In this document: piece after piece, positions 8,322-19,100 of the stretch
Layout of the letters: each line of letters starts with the position of its first letter
Position numbering within the stretch: position 1 is the stretch's first letter
NCBI RefSeq assembly: GCF_000763295.1
Contig: NZ_JRJE01000004.1
Coordinates: 124,001 to 188,000, forward strand
DNA from: Thalassospira australica
Lineage (GTDB): Bacteria > Pseudomonadota > Alphaproteobacteria > Rhodospirillales > Thalassospiraceae
Direction of reading: 5' to 3'
Length of the DNA stretch: 64,000 bases
Notes under the pieces: model-generated
What the model was told of the DNA's origin: nothing
What the model saw: the letters and a program-made list of their open reading frames with translations, nothing else
Databases searched by the model: none
Program-made: the position numbers and the translations under genes

Positions 8322-8723
8322 TTATTCAGCAGCGTCAGCAGCCGCACCGTTTTTGGTTTTGTAGTCGCTGATTGCAGCTTTAATCGCATCTTCGGCCAGG
8401 ATCGAGCAGTGAACCTTGACCGGCGGAAGAGCAAGCTCTTCAGCGATCTGCGAGTTCTTGATCGCACCAGCTTCGTCAATCGACTTGCCTTTAACCCACT
8501 CGGTGATCAGCGAGCTTGATGCAATCGCCGAACCGCAGCCGAAGGTTTTGAATTTTGCATCTTCAATGATCCCTTCCGGGGTCACTTTGATCTGCAATTT
8601 CATAACGTCACCACAGGCCGGTGCACCAACAAGGCCGGTACCAACAGAGGTTTCGTTTTTGTCCATTGAACCAACGTTACGCGGGTTTTCGTAATGGTCG
8701 ATCAGTTTTTCACTATAAGCCAT
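8322..8723 (-). CDS. iscU: Fe-S cluster scaffold IscU
   Basis: IscU is the scaffold on which sulfur from IscS and iron are assembled. 133 residues. The ligands are Cys37, Asp39 (ACGDV), Cys63 (FGCGSA) and Cys106 (VHCS). The HscA recognition loop LPPVK sits at 99-103. Asp39 and the single C-terminal domain exclude the NifU type. It lies between iscS (91 bases upstream) and iscA, the standard order. Confidence 0.97.
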   Translation of the reverse strand: MAYSEKLIDHYENPRNVGSMDKNETSVGTGLVGAPACGDVMKLQIKVTPEGIIEDAKFKTFGCGSAIASSSLITEWVKGKSIDEAGAIKNSQIAEELALPPVKVHCSILAEDAIKAAISDYKTKNGAAADAAE

Positions 8724-8814
8724 GATAGGAATCCTCCTAAAAGTCCTGTGTCTCTCTCACGAGATAGAATACATATCGATTGTGTCGATAGTACGTTGTC
8801 TGTCGTCGTCGTTC

Positions 8815-10038
8815 TTAGTGCTCAGCCCACTCGATCGACTTGATGTCGATGCCTTCCTGGGCCATTTCCCAAAGCGGGCTCATCTCACGAAGGCGCTCAA
8901 CTGCGACACAGATCGACTCAACGGCCTGATCAAGTTCTTCCTTCGTGGTGTAGCGACCAATGCCGATACGCAGCGAGGTGTGGGCGAGTTCTTCGTCAAC
9001 ACCAAGTGCACGCAGCACATAGGACGGTTCAAGCGATGCCGAAGTACAAGCCGAACCCGATGAAACAGCAATATTCTTGATGTCCATCAGCAGGCTTTCA
9101 CCTTCAACATAGGCAAACGAGATGTTCAGGTTGCCGCTAACACGTTCATGTTCGTCACCATTGACATAAATGTCTTCGAGACGGTCACGGAAACGCTGGA
9201 GCGTATAGTCGCGCAGCTCGGTGATACGTGCGTTTTCTTCGGCCATTTCGTTTGACAGAATGTCACACGCCTTGCCAAGACCGACGATCAGCGGCGTTGC
9301 CAGCGTACCAGAACGCATGCCGCGTTCCTGACCACCACCGGTGATCTGGGCAATGACGCGAACGCGCGGGCGACGGCGAACATAAAGGGCACCAATGCCT
9401 TTCGGGCCATAGATTTTGTGGCCGGAAATCGACATCAGGTCGATTTTCATGTCGTCAACGTCAAGGTCGATCTTGCCAACCGCCTGTGCACAGTCGGTGT
9501 GGAAGAAGACTTTGCGTTCGCGACAGATTTCGCCGATTTCTTTCAGCGGCTGGATCACACCGATTTCGTTGTTCACACCCATGACAGACACGAGTGCGGT
9601 TTCATCGGTGATCGCTGCCTTCAGTTCTTCAAGATCGATCAGACCGTTATCCTTAACGCCAAGATAGGTCACTTTGTAACCTTCCTGCTCAAGGTGACGG
9701 GCACTGTCGAGCACGCATTTATGCTCGGTCACGACCGTGATCATATGCGGCTTTTTCTTGCCATAGAACTTCATCACACCTTTGAGTGCGAGGTTGTTCG
9801 ATTCAGTCGCACCCGAGGTAAAGATGATTTCCTTGGCAGATGCACCAATGATTTTGGCGACCTGACCACGGGCGACGTCAACCGCATCTTCTGCTTCCCA
9901 GCCAAAGCTGTGGTTGCGCGAATGCGGGTTGCCGAATTTCTCGGTGAAATACGGCAGCATCGCGTCGACGACCCGCGGGTCTGTCGGCGTCGTTGCCTGG
10001 TAATCCAGATAGATCGGCTTTGCTTTAAGCTCGTTCAT
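8815..10038 (-). CDS. iscS: Cysteine desulfurase IscS
   Basis: This PLP enzyme converts cysteine to alanine and carries the sulfur as a persulfide to IscU, the tRNA thiolation relay and thiamin synthesis. 407 residues from the ATG at 10038, which has GAGGAAG eight bases upstream; the longer frame to 10101 starts inside the neighbour. The PLP lysine is Lys208 ([11 protein letters not shown]). The flexible catalytic loop is [14 protein letters not shown], group I like E. coli IscS. It directly follows a second desulfurase gene by 28 bases. Confidence 0.96.
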   Translation of the reverse strand: MNELKAKPIYLDYQATTPTDPRVVDAMLPYFTEKFGNPHSRNHSFGWEAEDAVDVARGQVAKIIGASAKEIIFTSGATESNNLALKGVMKFYGKKKPHMITVVTEHKCVLDSARHLEQEGYKVTYLGVKDNGLIDLEELKAAITDETALVSVMGVNNEIGVIQPLKEIGEICRERKVFFHTDCAQAVGKIDLDVDDMKIDLMSISGHKIYGPKGIGALYVRRRPRVRVIAQITGGGQERGMRSGTLATPLIVGLGKACDILSNEMAEENARITELRDYTLQRFRDRLEDIYVNGDEHERVSGNLNISFAYVEGESLLMDIKNIAVSSGSACTSASLEPSYVLRALGVDEELAHTSLRIGIGRYTTKEELDQAVESICVAVERLREMSPLWEMAQEGIDIKSIEWAEH

Positions 10039-10066
10039 TTTAAAGGCTTCCTCACTCACTCTCTTG

Positions 10067-11194
10067 TCAGGCAGCGTGACGCGCCTTCTTGCGCGCTGCA
10101 TTGCCCCTCATCCGGCTCCAAACTCGGATAAACGTATCGATATCTTCGTCGGTTGTTTCCAATCCCAGACTGACCCTTACGGCCGATCCGGTGTCAGAAA
10201 TTCCCATTTCCTTAAGCACGTGGCTTTCACGTACCTTGCCTGATGAACAGGCTGATCCCGAACTGATTGCAACACCTGCCAGATCCAGTGCCATTACCTG
10301 GGTTTCCCCCGGCATTCCCGGCAAAATCAGGCAACTCGTATTGCTCAGTCGATCCGTTCCCTTACCGGCGATCAGAAGTTCAGGTGCAACTGATGCCAAT
10401 TCTGTTTCAAGGCGGTCGCGCAAGGCAGCGATATCCGCCATTTTCGCCATGTTGGCTTCTGCACGCCGGGCCGCGGCTTCAAAGCCTGCGATCCCCACAA
10501 CGTTTTCCGTGCCACCACGGCGGTATTTTTCCTGTCCGCCCCCGCGTATCTGGGGGATCAGCATCACGCCCGGCGCAATCGCCAAGGCACCAATGCCTTT
10601 CGGGCCGCCGATCTTATGGGCCGAGATCGACACCATATCAACCAGCAAACGTCCCATATCAACGGGCATCCGGCCCAACGCCTGAACGGCGTCACAATGG
10701 ACCTTTGCCCCGTATTCACGCGCCAGCAAAGCAACTTTTGCCACCGGCTGAATCACGCCGGTTTCATTGTTGGCCAGCATGACCGAAACCAGGACCTTTT
10801 CGCCGGCATTGAATGCGTCCTTAAGCATCGCTTCCAGCGCATCAAGATCGACAACGCCATGCTCATCTACCGGAATGCGTCTGGCATCTGTACGGCCATC
10901 CATGACCGACGGATGTTCAATTGCACTGGTAAAGACCGTAACATCCTCCAGGCCATTGAGAGCCAGGTTGTTTGCCTCGGTCCCGCCGCTGGTAAAGATG
11001 ATCCGTTCTGAATCACCCCCGACCAGTTCGGCGATGGTGCGGCGCGCATGATCAATGATCTTTCTGGCTGCGCGGCCGCTGGCGTGAACGGATGACGGGT
11101 TGCCCGGGATTTCCATCGCAGCGACCATTGCCTGCCTTGCCTCTTGGCAGAGCGGCGCGCTTGCGTTGTAATCAAGGTAAACCTGACCGGTCAT
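10067..11194 (-). CDS. Second cysteine desulfurase (IscS/NifS-like paralogue)
   Basis: A PLP-dependent aminotransferase class V protein of 375 residues, shorter than and divergent from the adjacent IscS. It begins [11 protein letters not shown] and has the PLP lysine in [11 protein letters not shown] and a catalytic loop [15 protein letters not shown] with the sulfur-carrying cysteine. Such an extra NifS-like gene between iscR and iscS is known in alphaproteobacterial isc operons. Its separate role, whether housekeeping, accessory sulfur donor or partner of a specific acceptor, is not shown by the sequence. It is 49 bases after iscR and 28 before iscS, so translation from the same mRNA is likely. 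Confidence 0.9.
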   Translation of the reverse strand: MTGQVYLDYNASAPLCQEARQAMVAAMEIPGNPSSVHASGRAARKIIDHARRTIAELVGGDSERIIFTSGGTEANNLALNGLEDVTVFTSAIEHPSVMDGRTDARRIPVDEHGVVDLDALEAMLKDAFNAGEKVLVSVMLANNETGVIQPVAKVALLAREYGAKVHCDAVQALGRMPVDMGRLLVDMVSISAHKIGGPKGIGALAIAPGVMLIPQIRGGGQEKYRRGGTENVVGIAGFEAAARRAEANMAKMADIAALRDRLETELASVAPELLIAGKGTDRLSNTSCLILPGMPGETQVMALDLAGVAISSGSACSSGKVRESHVLKEMGISDTGSAVRVSLGLETTDEDIDTFIRVWSRMRGNAARKKARHAA

Positions 11195-11243
11195 CCGTTT
11201 ATAATCATCCTTATTCTCATCTGCCCTCGATATAGAGGACTAA

Positions 11244-11726
11244 TTACTGTGCCGCAACCTGTGACGGTTCTTCTATTTGTGTGGTTTTCGACGGGAAAGC
11301 GCGCAGCGTACCGGCGACATTTCGGTCAACCACATCAGCAAGACTGACAGAGGCCAGGTAAAGATAAATCTGGTTGCCAAGTTCTTCCCACAATTCATGG
11401 GTTTGGCAGCGCCCCTTGTTGGCCTTGCAGCCCTTGGGCGATCCAGACTTGCAGCGGGTTGCGCGGATCGGCTCATCGACGGCCAAAATGACATCGGCAA
11501 CACGGGTTTCGGTTGCAGTGCGGGCCAACAGATATCCGCCACCCGGTCCACGAACAGATCGAACCAATCCCCCTTTGCGCAGCTTGCCAAACAGTTGCTC
11601 AAGATAGGACAATGAAATTTCCTGACGGTCCGCAATATCGGCAAGTGCGACCGGCCGGTCCTTGCTGCTTTCAGCGAGATCGACCATCGCCATCACGGCA
11701 TAGCGGCCTTTGGTACTCAGCTTCAC
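11244..11726 (-). CDS. iscR: Fe-S cluster-sensing regulator IscR (Rrf2 family)
   Basis: IscR represses its own operon when it carries a [2Fe-2S] cluster and derepresses it when clusters are scarce. 160 residues. The winged helix is at 1-65 (MKLSTKGRYAVMAMVDLA and QEISLSYLEQLF). Cluster ligands are Cys92, Cys100 and Cys107, with His110 as the likely fourth. The spacing is slightly wider than in E. coli (92, 98, 104, 107). The Shine-Dalgarno GCAGGAGG is strong. A probable IscR type 1 box lies not directly before iscR but before cysE (12650-12674), so autoregulation would go through the cysE promoter. Confidence 0.95.
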   Translation of the reverse strand: MKLSTKGRYAVMAMVDLAESSKDRPVALADIADRQEISLSYLEQLFGKLRKGGLVRSVRGPGGGYLLARTATETRVADVILAVDEPIRATRCKSGSPKGCKANKGRCQTHELWEELGNQIYLYLASVSLADVVDRNVAGTLRAFPSKTTQIEEPSQVAAQ

Positions 11727-11803
11727 GGTGCGTCCTCCTGCCTTGCTGTCGGGTTGCCCCTGCCAGCGGGCTCTTCATTTACGCGGCGCTGTGTGCGCCA
11801 ATA

Positions 11804-12532
11804 TTATTCCGATGATGCGACGATGCGCGGCTTTTCCGGGGCCGCATCCTTGTCTGCATTACCTGCCTTTTCGGCCTCAAGGGCCACGACCTTGCCGCGC
11901 AGGTTTTCGACTTCACGTCCAAGTTCCTCAAGCGCACGGGCCACCGGATCAGGCAGATCGCCAATCGGCGTACCATATGCGCAGAACCGGTCGTCCTGTT
12001 CGCGACGGACCATCTTGGCTGGAATACCGACCACAGTTGCGCCTTCGGGCACTTCGCCCAGCACAACCGCGTTTCCGCCAACACGCGCATTCTTGCGCAC
12101 GGTAAACGGCCCCAAAATTTGCGCGCCTGATCCAACAATCACGCCGTCCTCAAGGGTCGGGTGACGTTTCAGACCACGCTGGCCATCGCTGTTGACACTA
12201 GGTGATGTCCCGCCAAGGGTAACCCCTTGATACAGGGTGACATCATCGCCAATTTCGGCGGTTTCACCGATGACAACACCCATGCCATGATCAATAAAGA
12301 ACCGCTTGCCGATGGTGGCACCCGGGTGAATTTCAATCCCGGTCAACCAGCGCATGATTTGCGACAAAAAGCGTGCTGTCAGACGAAAACCACGTTGCCA
12401 AAGCCAATGCGTGCCACGATATCCCATGATCGCATGAAACGCCGGATAGCTGATCACGACTTCCCAACGGGATCGCGCCGCGGGGTCACGGGCAATCATC
12501 GCGTCAATTTCCTGACGAATTAGCTTGAACAT
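11804..12532 (-). CDS. cysE: Serine O-acetyltransferase
   Basis: CysE makes O-acetylserine from serine and acetyl-CoA, the committed step of cysteine synthesis, and so supplies the substrate of the desulfurases downstream. An N-terminal helical domain (FKLIRQEIDAMIARDPAA) is followed by a left-handed beta-helix of hexapeptide repeats with HPGATIGKRFFIDHGMGVVIGE and the catalytic-type DVTLYQGVTLGG. The ATG at 12532 gives 242 residues. The longer frame to 12682 would start upstream of the isc promoter and can be dismissed. Ribosome binding before 12532 is weak. It is 77 bases before iscR, with no terminator between, and appears to be the first gene of the isc operon. Confidence 0.93.
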   Translation of the reverse strand: MFKLIRQEIDAMIARDPAARSRWEVVISYPAFHAIMGYRGTHWLWQRGFRLTARFLSQIMRWLTGIEIHPGATIGKRFFIDHGMGVVIGETAEIGDDVTLYQGVTLGGTSPSVNSDGQRGLKRHPTLEDGVIVGSGAQILGPFTVRKNARVGGNAVVLGEVPEGATVVGIPAKMVRREQDDRFCAYGTPIGDLPDPVARALEELGREVENLRGKVVALEAEKAGNADKDAAPEKPRIVASSE

Positions 12533-12641
12533 GGGGCGGTCCACTGTGTAATTAGTATCTTCGATTCCCGGCACCCTTGCCCAGCCCCGGCCTTGCAGCA
12601 TATGCAAAATCGGGTTTGACGGGCACCAACGGGTTAGCCGG

Positions 12642-12674
12642 AATATAGGATAACCGAGTAACTTGGTCAAGTAT
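12642..12674 (-). promoter_or_regulatory. isc operon promoter with overlapping IscR type 1 box
   Basis: Reading the minus strand, -35 TTGACC (12665-12670) and -10 TATATT (12642-12647) are separated by exactly 17 bases. A 25-base imperfect palindrome, 12650-12674, reads ATACTTGACC then AAGTT then ACTCGGTTAT. It fits the known IscR [2Fe-2S] type 1 pattern (ATASYYGACT, central A/T-rich bases, AGTCRRSTAT) with few mismatches and covers the -35 and spacer, as at E. coli iscR. Transcription would start near 12635 and first reach cysE. Confidence 0.8.
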
Positions 12675-12777
12675 TTGCCCAAAGCAATTTATGCGCAAAC
12701 ACGAAAAAACTTACAAAAACACTCGGATATTTTTGTTACACATATCTTTCCATTCGTGGACAGGAGCAGTCTGATCC

Positions 12778-13416
12778 ATGCCTGAGGTCATTTTTAACGG
12801 CCCCGAAGGTCGCCTTGAAGGTCGCTACCACCATAACGGCGCTGACGATTCGCCCATCGCACTTATCCTCCATCCCAACCCGCAACAGGGTGGCACAATG
12901 AATAACAAGTTGTGCTTCAACATGTTCAACATGTTCAAGGACCGCGGCTATTCGGTCATGCGGTTCAACTTCCGGGGTGTTGGTCGCTCGCAGGGCATTT
13001 ACGATCAGGGGATCGGTGAACTGTCTGATGCGGCATCCGCACTCGACTGGATGCAGACCTATAATGCCAACGCACGCGCAACCTGGGTTGCCGGTTATTC
13101 GTTCGGTTCCTGGATCGGCATGCAGCTTTTGATGCGCCGCCCGGAAATTGACGGATTTATTTCGGTCGCAGCCCCGGCAAGCGAACATGACTTCACCTTC
13201 CTGGCCCCCTGCCCGTCATCGGGCATTTTGATCCACGGGTCGCAGGACACCAACATTCCGGTCGCCTCGGTCAACAAGCTTGCAGACAAACTCAATTCCC
13301 AGAAGGGCATTGAAGTTGACATGTGCGCGATTGACGGTGCCGATCACTATTTTGCCAAACAGCAAGATGACGTGATCAAGCATTCGGCTGCATATCTGGA
13401 CAAGCGTGGCGCTTAA
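12778..13416 (+). CDS. Alpha/beta hydrolase
   Basis: A 212-residue cytoplasmic alpha/beta hydrolase with no signal peptide. The oxyanion region is LILHPNPQQGGTMNN, followed by MRFNFRGVGRSQG. The nucleophile elbow is GYSFGSW, Ser near 107. The acid is probably the Asp of GSQDTNIP and the histidine is in DGADHYF. This HPNPQQGG-type small hydrolase is widespread in proteobacteria, and its substrate is not known; related folds include dienelactone hydrolase and serine aminopeptidases. It is divergent from cysE, preceded by GGACAGGAG, and ends at a strong palindromic terminator. Confidence 0.85.
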   Translation: MPEVIFNGPEGRLEGRYHHNGADDSPIALILHPNPQQGGTMNNKLCFNMFNMFKDRGYSVMRFNFRGVGRSQGIYDQGIGELSDAASALDWMQTYNANARATWVAGYSFGSWIGMQLLMRRPEIDGFISVAAPASEHDFTFLAPCPSSGILIHGSQDTNIPVASVNKLADKLNSQKGIEVDMCAIDGADHYFAKQQDDVIKHSAAYLDKRGA

Positions 13417-13444
13417 ACCCGCCTTAAGCATGATCCAATGACCC

Positions 13445-13476
13445 ACAAAAGGCTGCCTGATCAGGCAGCCTTTTGT
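13445..13476. terminator. Bidirectional terminator between hydrolase and anmK
   Basis: A perfect 32-base palindrome: ACAAAAGGCTGCCTGA and its complement, centred at 13460/13461. A-runs and T-runs on both sides let it act on both strands. The anmK stop codon (13461-13463) lies inside it. Confidence 0.9.
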
Positions 13477-14588
13477 GTTGTGTAAAGCCGCCCGCCACAA
13501 CAGGGGGCAGAAACACCTGTGGTGCCCGGAAAACTGAGCGGTAAATCACGCAGGTGGCGCACTGCCAAAAATCCAAAACATTCCGCCTCGACCGCGTCCC
13601 CGTCCCAGTTCAACACATCGACTGAACGCACTCGAACGCCAAGCCGTTCGCCGAGTTTTGTCATGACATATGTGTTGTGGCGCCCGCCCCCACAGACAAA
13701 CCAGCTTTTGGGCGCTGCGGGTAGGTGATTCACCCCGGCGACGATGGCCGCAACCGTACAATTGGCAAGCGTTGCCGCGCCATCCGACACATTCAGCTTG
13801 GCCTCGGTGACAAGTCCGTCAATACGCGCAGCCATATCTTCGCGATCAAGGGATTTCGGCGGAACGCGATCAAAATATGGATCTTCGAGAAATTTGACTT
13901 CGACCATCGGATCGCCATTTCCTGACGCGGCTGCTGCCCCGTTCAGGTCCACCGGGTTGCCGGTATGGCGCAACATCCAGTCATCAAGGCGCGCATTGCC
14001 TGGCCCGCAATCAAAGGCCAGCAGTTCCTCGTTGGTGTCAATATAAGTGACATTCGACACCCCACCGATGTTAAGTACCGCAACTGGCATCTCCACCCCG
14101 GCACTTTTCATAAGTGCAGCGTGGTAGACCGGTGCCAGTGGCGCGCCCTCGCCACCTGCAGCCACATCAGCCAGCCTGAAATCTGCCACCACGGGAATGC
14201 CGGTTTTCTCCGCCAGCATATGTGGCGTGCCGATCTGACGTGTCAGCCCGGAGGCCGGTTCGTGAAACACCGTCTGCCCGTGAAAGCCGATAACGCCAAT
14301 ATCACCTGCCGCCACCCCGGATTTTTCAAGCAACATGTTAACGGCACAAACATGAACCTGCGTCAGATCATCGGCAACCACATGTTCGCTATTGGTCGCA
14401 CTGCGATTGCCAAAACAGGCCCGCATGTTTTCGCGTAGCTCCGGGGCATAGGGCACGAATACGGATTGATCCAGACGACGGACATTGATGCCATCGGTTT
14501 CAATCAGGGCCGCGTCCACACCGTCAAGCGATGTACCGCTCATCATGCCGATTGCTGTGATCCAGCCTTTTGGCGAACCGTCTGTCAT
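13461..14588 (-). CDS. anmK: Anhydro-N-acetylmuramic acid kinase
   Basis: AnmK cleaves and phosphorylates 1,6-anhydro-MurNAc released by murein turnover, giving MurNAc-6-phosphate for recycling. 375 residues from the ATG at 14588, which has GGAG eight bases upstream; a GTG at 14624 is less likely. The family signature is the N-terminal ATP motif GMMSGTSLDGVDAAL, with the catalytic-site block GFHGQTVFHEP, then ADFRLADVAAGGEGAPL, VLNIGGVSNVT, and FDCGPGNARLDDWM. Divergent from tyrS, which is a common arrangement in this group. It shares the terminator palindrome with the hydrolase. Confidence 0.95.
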   Translation of the reverse strand: MTDGSPKGWITAIGMMSGTSLDGVDAALIETDGINVRRLDQSVFVPYAPELRENMRACFGNRSATNSEHVVADDLTQVHVCAVNMLLEKSGVAAGDIGVIGFHGQTVFHEPASGLTRQIGTPHMLAEKTGIPVVADFRLADVAAGGEGAPLAPVYHAALMKSAGVEMPVAVLNIGGVSNVTYIDTNEELLAFDCGPGNARLDDWMLRHTGNPVDLNGAAAASGNGDPMVEVKFLEDPYFDRVPPKSLDREDMAARIDGLVTEAKLNVSDGAATLANCTVAAIVAGVNHLPAAPKSWFVCGGGRHNTYVMTKLGERLGVRVRSVDVLNWDGDAVEAECFGFLAVRHLRDLPLSFPGTTGVSAPCCGGRLYTTQKAA

Positions 14589-14775
14589 CTCAAACTCCGT
14601 CCCGGAATATTCATCGTTTGGCACAGCCTAGGCTGAAATTATCGCGAATTCGTTACTCAGACATCAGATATGAAAGCCGATGCGTTGCCCAGAAGATGTT
14701 TTCTGTGCTAGATCATCGCCTCCGCGCCAAAAAGCGGGTCGAATTTTCAATCACAACCAACATAGCGCAAAAACC

Positions 14776-16029
14776 ATGACTGAACTGAAGTCTGATTTTC
14801 TCCGCGTCATGAATGACCGCGGTTATATCCACCAATGTACTGATCTTGAAGGCCTTGATGCCTATGCATCGGATAATACGGTGGTGTGCTATGTGGGCTA
14901 TGATTGCACTGCAGACAGCCTGCATGTCGGATCGCTTGTATCGATCATGATGCTGCGCTGGTTGCAGAAAACCGGTCACAAGCCAATCGTCCTGATGGGC
15001 GGCGGTACGACGCGCGTTGGCGACCCGACCGGTCGCGATGACGCCCGCCCGGTTCTGACCGATGAAATCATCGAAGCCAACATGGCTGGCATCAAAAAGG
15101 TGTTTCAGCAGTTCCTGACGTTTGGCGAAGGCCCGACCGATGCGGTCATGGTCAACAATGCCGACTGGCTTGATAAACTGAATTACATTGAATTCCTGCG
15201 CGATTTTGGCCGTCATTTTTCGGTCAACCGCATGCTGAGCTTTGATTCGGTCAAGCTGCGTCTTGATCGTGAACAGTCGCTGAGCTTCCTTGAATTCAAT
15301 TACATGATCCTGCAGGCCTATGATTTTGTCGAACTGAACCGCAATTACGGCTGCACGTTGCAGATGGGCGGATCGGATCAGTGGGGCAACATCGTCAATG
15401 GTGTTGAACTTGGCCGCCGGGTGGATGAAAAATCCCTGTTTGGCCTGACCACGCCGCTGATGACCACCGCATCGGGCGCCAAGATGGGTAAAACCGCTGC
15501 CGGTGCGGTTTGGCTCAACGAAGAACGCCTGTCGTCCTATGACTACTATCAGTTCTGGCGCAACACCGAAGATGCCGACGTGATCAAGTTCATGCGTCTG
15601 TTTACCGAGATGTCGCTTGATCAGATCGCCGAATACGAAAAGCTCGAAGGATCGCAGATCAACGAAGCCAAAAAGGTTTTAGCATTCGAGGCAGTCAAAC
15701 TGTGCCGCGGCGAAGAAGCAGCCCTTGCGGCCGCAGAAACCGCACGTAAAACGTTCGAAGAAGGCGTTCTGGCCGATGATCTTCCGACCGTTGAAATCGC
15801 CAAGGCTGATCTTGATGCCGGCATTGCGGCCTTTGATCTGTTCCGCCGTGCCGACCTTGCAAAATCGGGGGGCGAAGCCCGCCGTTTGATCAAGGGCGGA
15901 GGTGCGAAAATCAATGACGAGAAAGTCAGCGATGAAAACGCCAACATCACCGCTGATTCCGTGAATAGCGACGGTGTGATCAAGGTATCGGCGGGCAAGA
16001 AACGCCATGTGCTGATCAAACCGGTCTGA
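14776..16029 (+). CDS. tyrS: Tyrosyl-tRNA synthetase
   Basis: Class I synthetase charging tRNA-Tyr, 417 residues from the ATG at 14776; the frame is open to 14680 but the conserved N-terminus is [12 protein letters not shown]. The HIGH-type motif is LHVGS in [16 protein letters not shown]. The KMSKS loop is the variant KMGKT ([15 protein letters not shown]). The tyrosine pocket [13 protein letters not shown] and [10 protein letters not shown] are present. A C-terminal S4-like RNA-binding domain covers roughly 345-415 ([17 protein letters not shown]). No clear Shine-Dalgarno precedes the start. Confidence 0.96.
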   Translation: MTELKSDFLRVMNDRGYIHQCTDLEGLDAYASDNTVVCYVGYDCTADSLHVGSLVSIMMLRWLQKTGHKPIVLMGGGTTRVGDPTGRDDARPVLTDEIIEANMAGIKKVFQQFLTFGEGPTDAVMVNNADWLDKLNYIEFLRDFGRHFSVNRMLSFDSVKLRLDREQSLSFLEFNYMILQAYDFVELNRNYGCTLQMGGSDQWGNIVNGVELGRRVDEKSLFGLTTPLMTTASGAKMGKTAAGAVWLNEERLSSYDYYQFWRNTEDADVIKFMRLFTEMSLDQIAEYEKLEGSQINEAKKVLAFEAVKLCRGEEAALAAAETARKTFEEGVLADDLPTVEIAKADLDAGIAAFDLFRRADLAKSGGEARRLIKGGGAKINDEKVSDENANITADSVNSDGVIKVSAGKKRHVLIKPV

Positions 16030-16048
16030 TCACAGATCGCGTCTGAAT

Positions 16049-16084
16049 TAAAAAGCCCCGCCGGATACCGTGCGGGGCTTTTTC
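16049..16084 (+). terminator. tyrS terminator
   Basis: A stem of AAAAAGCCCCGC with GCGGGGCTTTTT around a ten-base loop, directly followed by more T. It lies 20 bases past tyrS. The A-run on the left could also serve the leftward gene that ends at 16117. Confidence 0.9.
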
Positions 16085-16116
16085 GTGTTCAGACAACAAT
16101 TGACCACGGATCAGAT

Positions 16117-19100
16117 CTAACCCGGCTCCGCCCCGGTGATCAGGTTTCTAAATACGCCGGGCACAAAGGTTGAAAGCGGATTGACCGTAACATCGGGTTC
16201 ATTCAGGTCGCCCTCAATCGTATAGGTCGGAGCAAAGATGCCACCGCCTTCTTCCCCGACCAGAAGATCCCCCAAAATCGGGATCGCGCCCAATGCTGAA
16301 TTCAGCGCGTAAATCGGCACGATTGACCCGGCAAGGCGGATTTCGGATTTGGCCAGATCAATTGATCCATTTGCCGTCACCCCGACGGCCGAACCGTTTG
16401 CTGCAACCTTTGACATCGACAGCACATCATTGACGTAGGTAAAGCTGCCGGTCAGCTCGTTAAACGAGATGCCATTGCCCTGTAAGACATCGCCAAGCCC
16501 GGTTAAGGACGCGGCGCTGAGAACACGCGCTGCAATCGGTGCGTTGACGACACGAAACTCACGAAGACTAACCGTACCGGAAAATGGCTGGGCAAGGTCG
16601 CTTTCATCGACAGTGCCCTCGATGGTTAACCCACCGCCCAAAAGATTGTCATACATATCAACCGCACGCAGGAACCGACCGGCATCTTCGCTGGTCAATG
16701 TCACCTTGCGGGTTTGGAAATCTTCGCGGGTGACTTGGGCAAATACGTTATCGCGATCACCGAATGTTCCATTCAGGACAAGTCGGTCCCATTCCTGTCC
16801 CACGGTGTGAATTGACCCTCTGACTCCGTCAAGGAGTTCGCCATTGGCCATCACCATTTGTTCGATATTCAGAAACACCTCGGTGCTGCCACCAGTGCGC
16901 GCAGCCCGTTCGCCGATGCCCCCTGTTTTGGCCCCGGACGTATCGCCAGGGGGTTCAACTTCGTCATCCTCGGAGACAATCCACGGGGTTGCGATCAACT
17001 GGCGGGCCGTGATTTCAAGTTCGCGTTTGTCATTGTCCTGACGCAGGGTGATCTTGCCATCATTGAGAAGCGGCGCATCCCCCTTCATCAGAAACCCGCC
17101 GCCTTCGAGAGTAACAAGATAATTCTGATTATCTGTCCCGGCTTGTTCGGTTTCGTTGTCGCTTGCATCACCATCAATGAAAGGACGCAAATCAAACTGC
17201 GCACCCTGCAAATCAACACTTACCTGGCCGTTGTCATCGAGCCGAACGGTGCCGTTGATATCTGTATTTTCGCGAAAGCGGGTATCTTCGAACTCAAAGG
17301 CCCATTTATCAGCCATCGCGTTTTCGCCGCGCCAGTTTCCACGTCCTTTGGCCTCAAGTTCCGGGGCCATCAGTTCAAAGGAATAAAGGTCGCCCGCACC
17401 ATCAAAATGCACGGCAACATCAAACTTCGACTGTCCGGAGACGCCGGGCTTCTTATGATAGGAAATGTTTTCCAGCGGGACAGAAACATTGACGTTTGCG
17501 AGATCAATATCCCCGACAACCCGGACTTGATCCGATGCCACCTTGATATCGATATCTCCTTGCGCCATTCCCGCAATATACGGCCCCGGATCAAGTTCAA
17601 TATCGGGCAACACGCCAATATCCAGATCACCCGACAGGATATAGTGGCTTTTGACCGCTGCCTGCTCGTCGAAGTTTTCAACCCAGTTTATGTTGGTTGT
17701 GCCCGTACCGACCTTTGCTGCACCACCAAGTTCAAGGCCATTGTTATTGACCTGCAACTCAAAACTGCCATCGGAAATATCCATGCCGCGAAACGCCGAT
17801 GTGATCGCGGCATTTTCAATACGCGATGCGGCCGCAACTTCCACGTCATCAAAGGTCACCGCGCGCAACAGCGGAAAATGCAATCGCACGCGGGTTGCCT
17901 GATCGCCGCTGATCTGTGCCGGGTCAATCCCAAGGCGGGTTGCGAAGCCAAGTGGCTGGGCTTCGATCAATTCAAGTGCCTTGCGCGCGCTGCCCTGGGC
18001 AACGATTTCGATATCGGCATATGGGACCGGTTCATCAAGTTTGGAAAAGATGATGCTGGCATCGGTAACCTGCAGGCCATCGGCTTCGCCACGATCAACA
18101 AAAATACTGAAACTGGTTTCATCAAATTCTGCCCGACCGGCAGAATTCAGGACCTTGGGCATCTCGCCGAGATAATCGACTGTCACCCCCGACATGGTCA
18201 TTTGCCCGCCAAGGTCATCGAGAATGACGTCCCCTGCGTCATCCTGATGCAGTTCGGTATGCAGGGTTGCCTGATGAACAATCCCCTCAGACAGTTTGGA
18301 GACAACCCATTCACGGGCATCATAGCCAACACCTTCGGGCCACAAACGGTTGAGGTCATTGGTTGAAACATCCTTGGCAGATGCATCAAGCTCAACCTGC
18401 CACTGCCCGAAAGGTTCAAGAACAACGCCCTGAAGCTTTGCCGAGGCATCCCCGACAGTCAGTTCCACACCATCAATACTGAAACGACCGGGTACGAAAC
18501 TTGTCCTGATCCGTCCGTCCGCCACCCGATAGGTCGCCCTGATTTCATCAGGGAATGTAATGATACCGGCGCCAACGGCAAGATCGGTTGCCGCCGACAG
18601 CAATTCACCATCGGCATCAAATTTTGCCCGCAGCTTGCCCGAAACAGGTACATAGGCATCGCGCAGTTTTTCAAAAACATCGGAAATGCTGATCAGGTCG
18701 GACAGTTCAATCTCGCCCAGATCAGCTTCAAGCTGCACCTCGCCAGTTTCGATGCTGTAATCACCGGTGACCCGCACCTGTGTTGCCACGTCGCCCGCAC
18801 TTACCTGCAGGGAGGCCTCTGCGCCAATACCAAATGCCCGGCGCGACAAAAGAATATCAGCCTGTGGAGCAGCCCAGACGATCCCGATTTTCTCGTCGCG
18901 GACTTCAAGGTCGGCATTGACGACGCCGAAACTTTCAAAATAGGCCGCTGCGGGAACATCCGTGCGTTCACCTGACAGAATGGCAAAAACATCATGCAGG
19001 AATCTGGAACCTGATTGTTCTGCGGGTGCGACCGGATCTTCGGTCGTGGCGGGTGTTGCTTCTGTGGCAACGCCATCTGATTGCGCCGTTGTCGGCAGAT

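Noticed and set aside
16858..18366. Long plus-strand frame (502 residues) antisense to the YhdP-like gene
   Set aside because: It is the shadow of a GC-rich gene. Composition is Cys/His/Arg-rich, with no domain, and the opposite strand has a clear protein.
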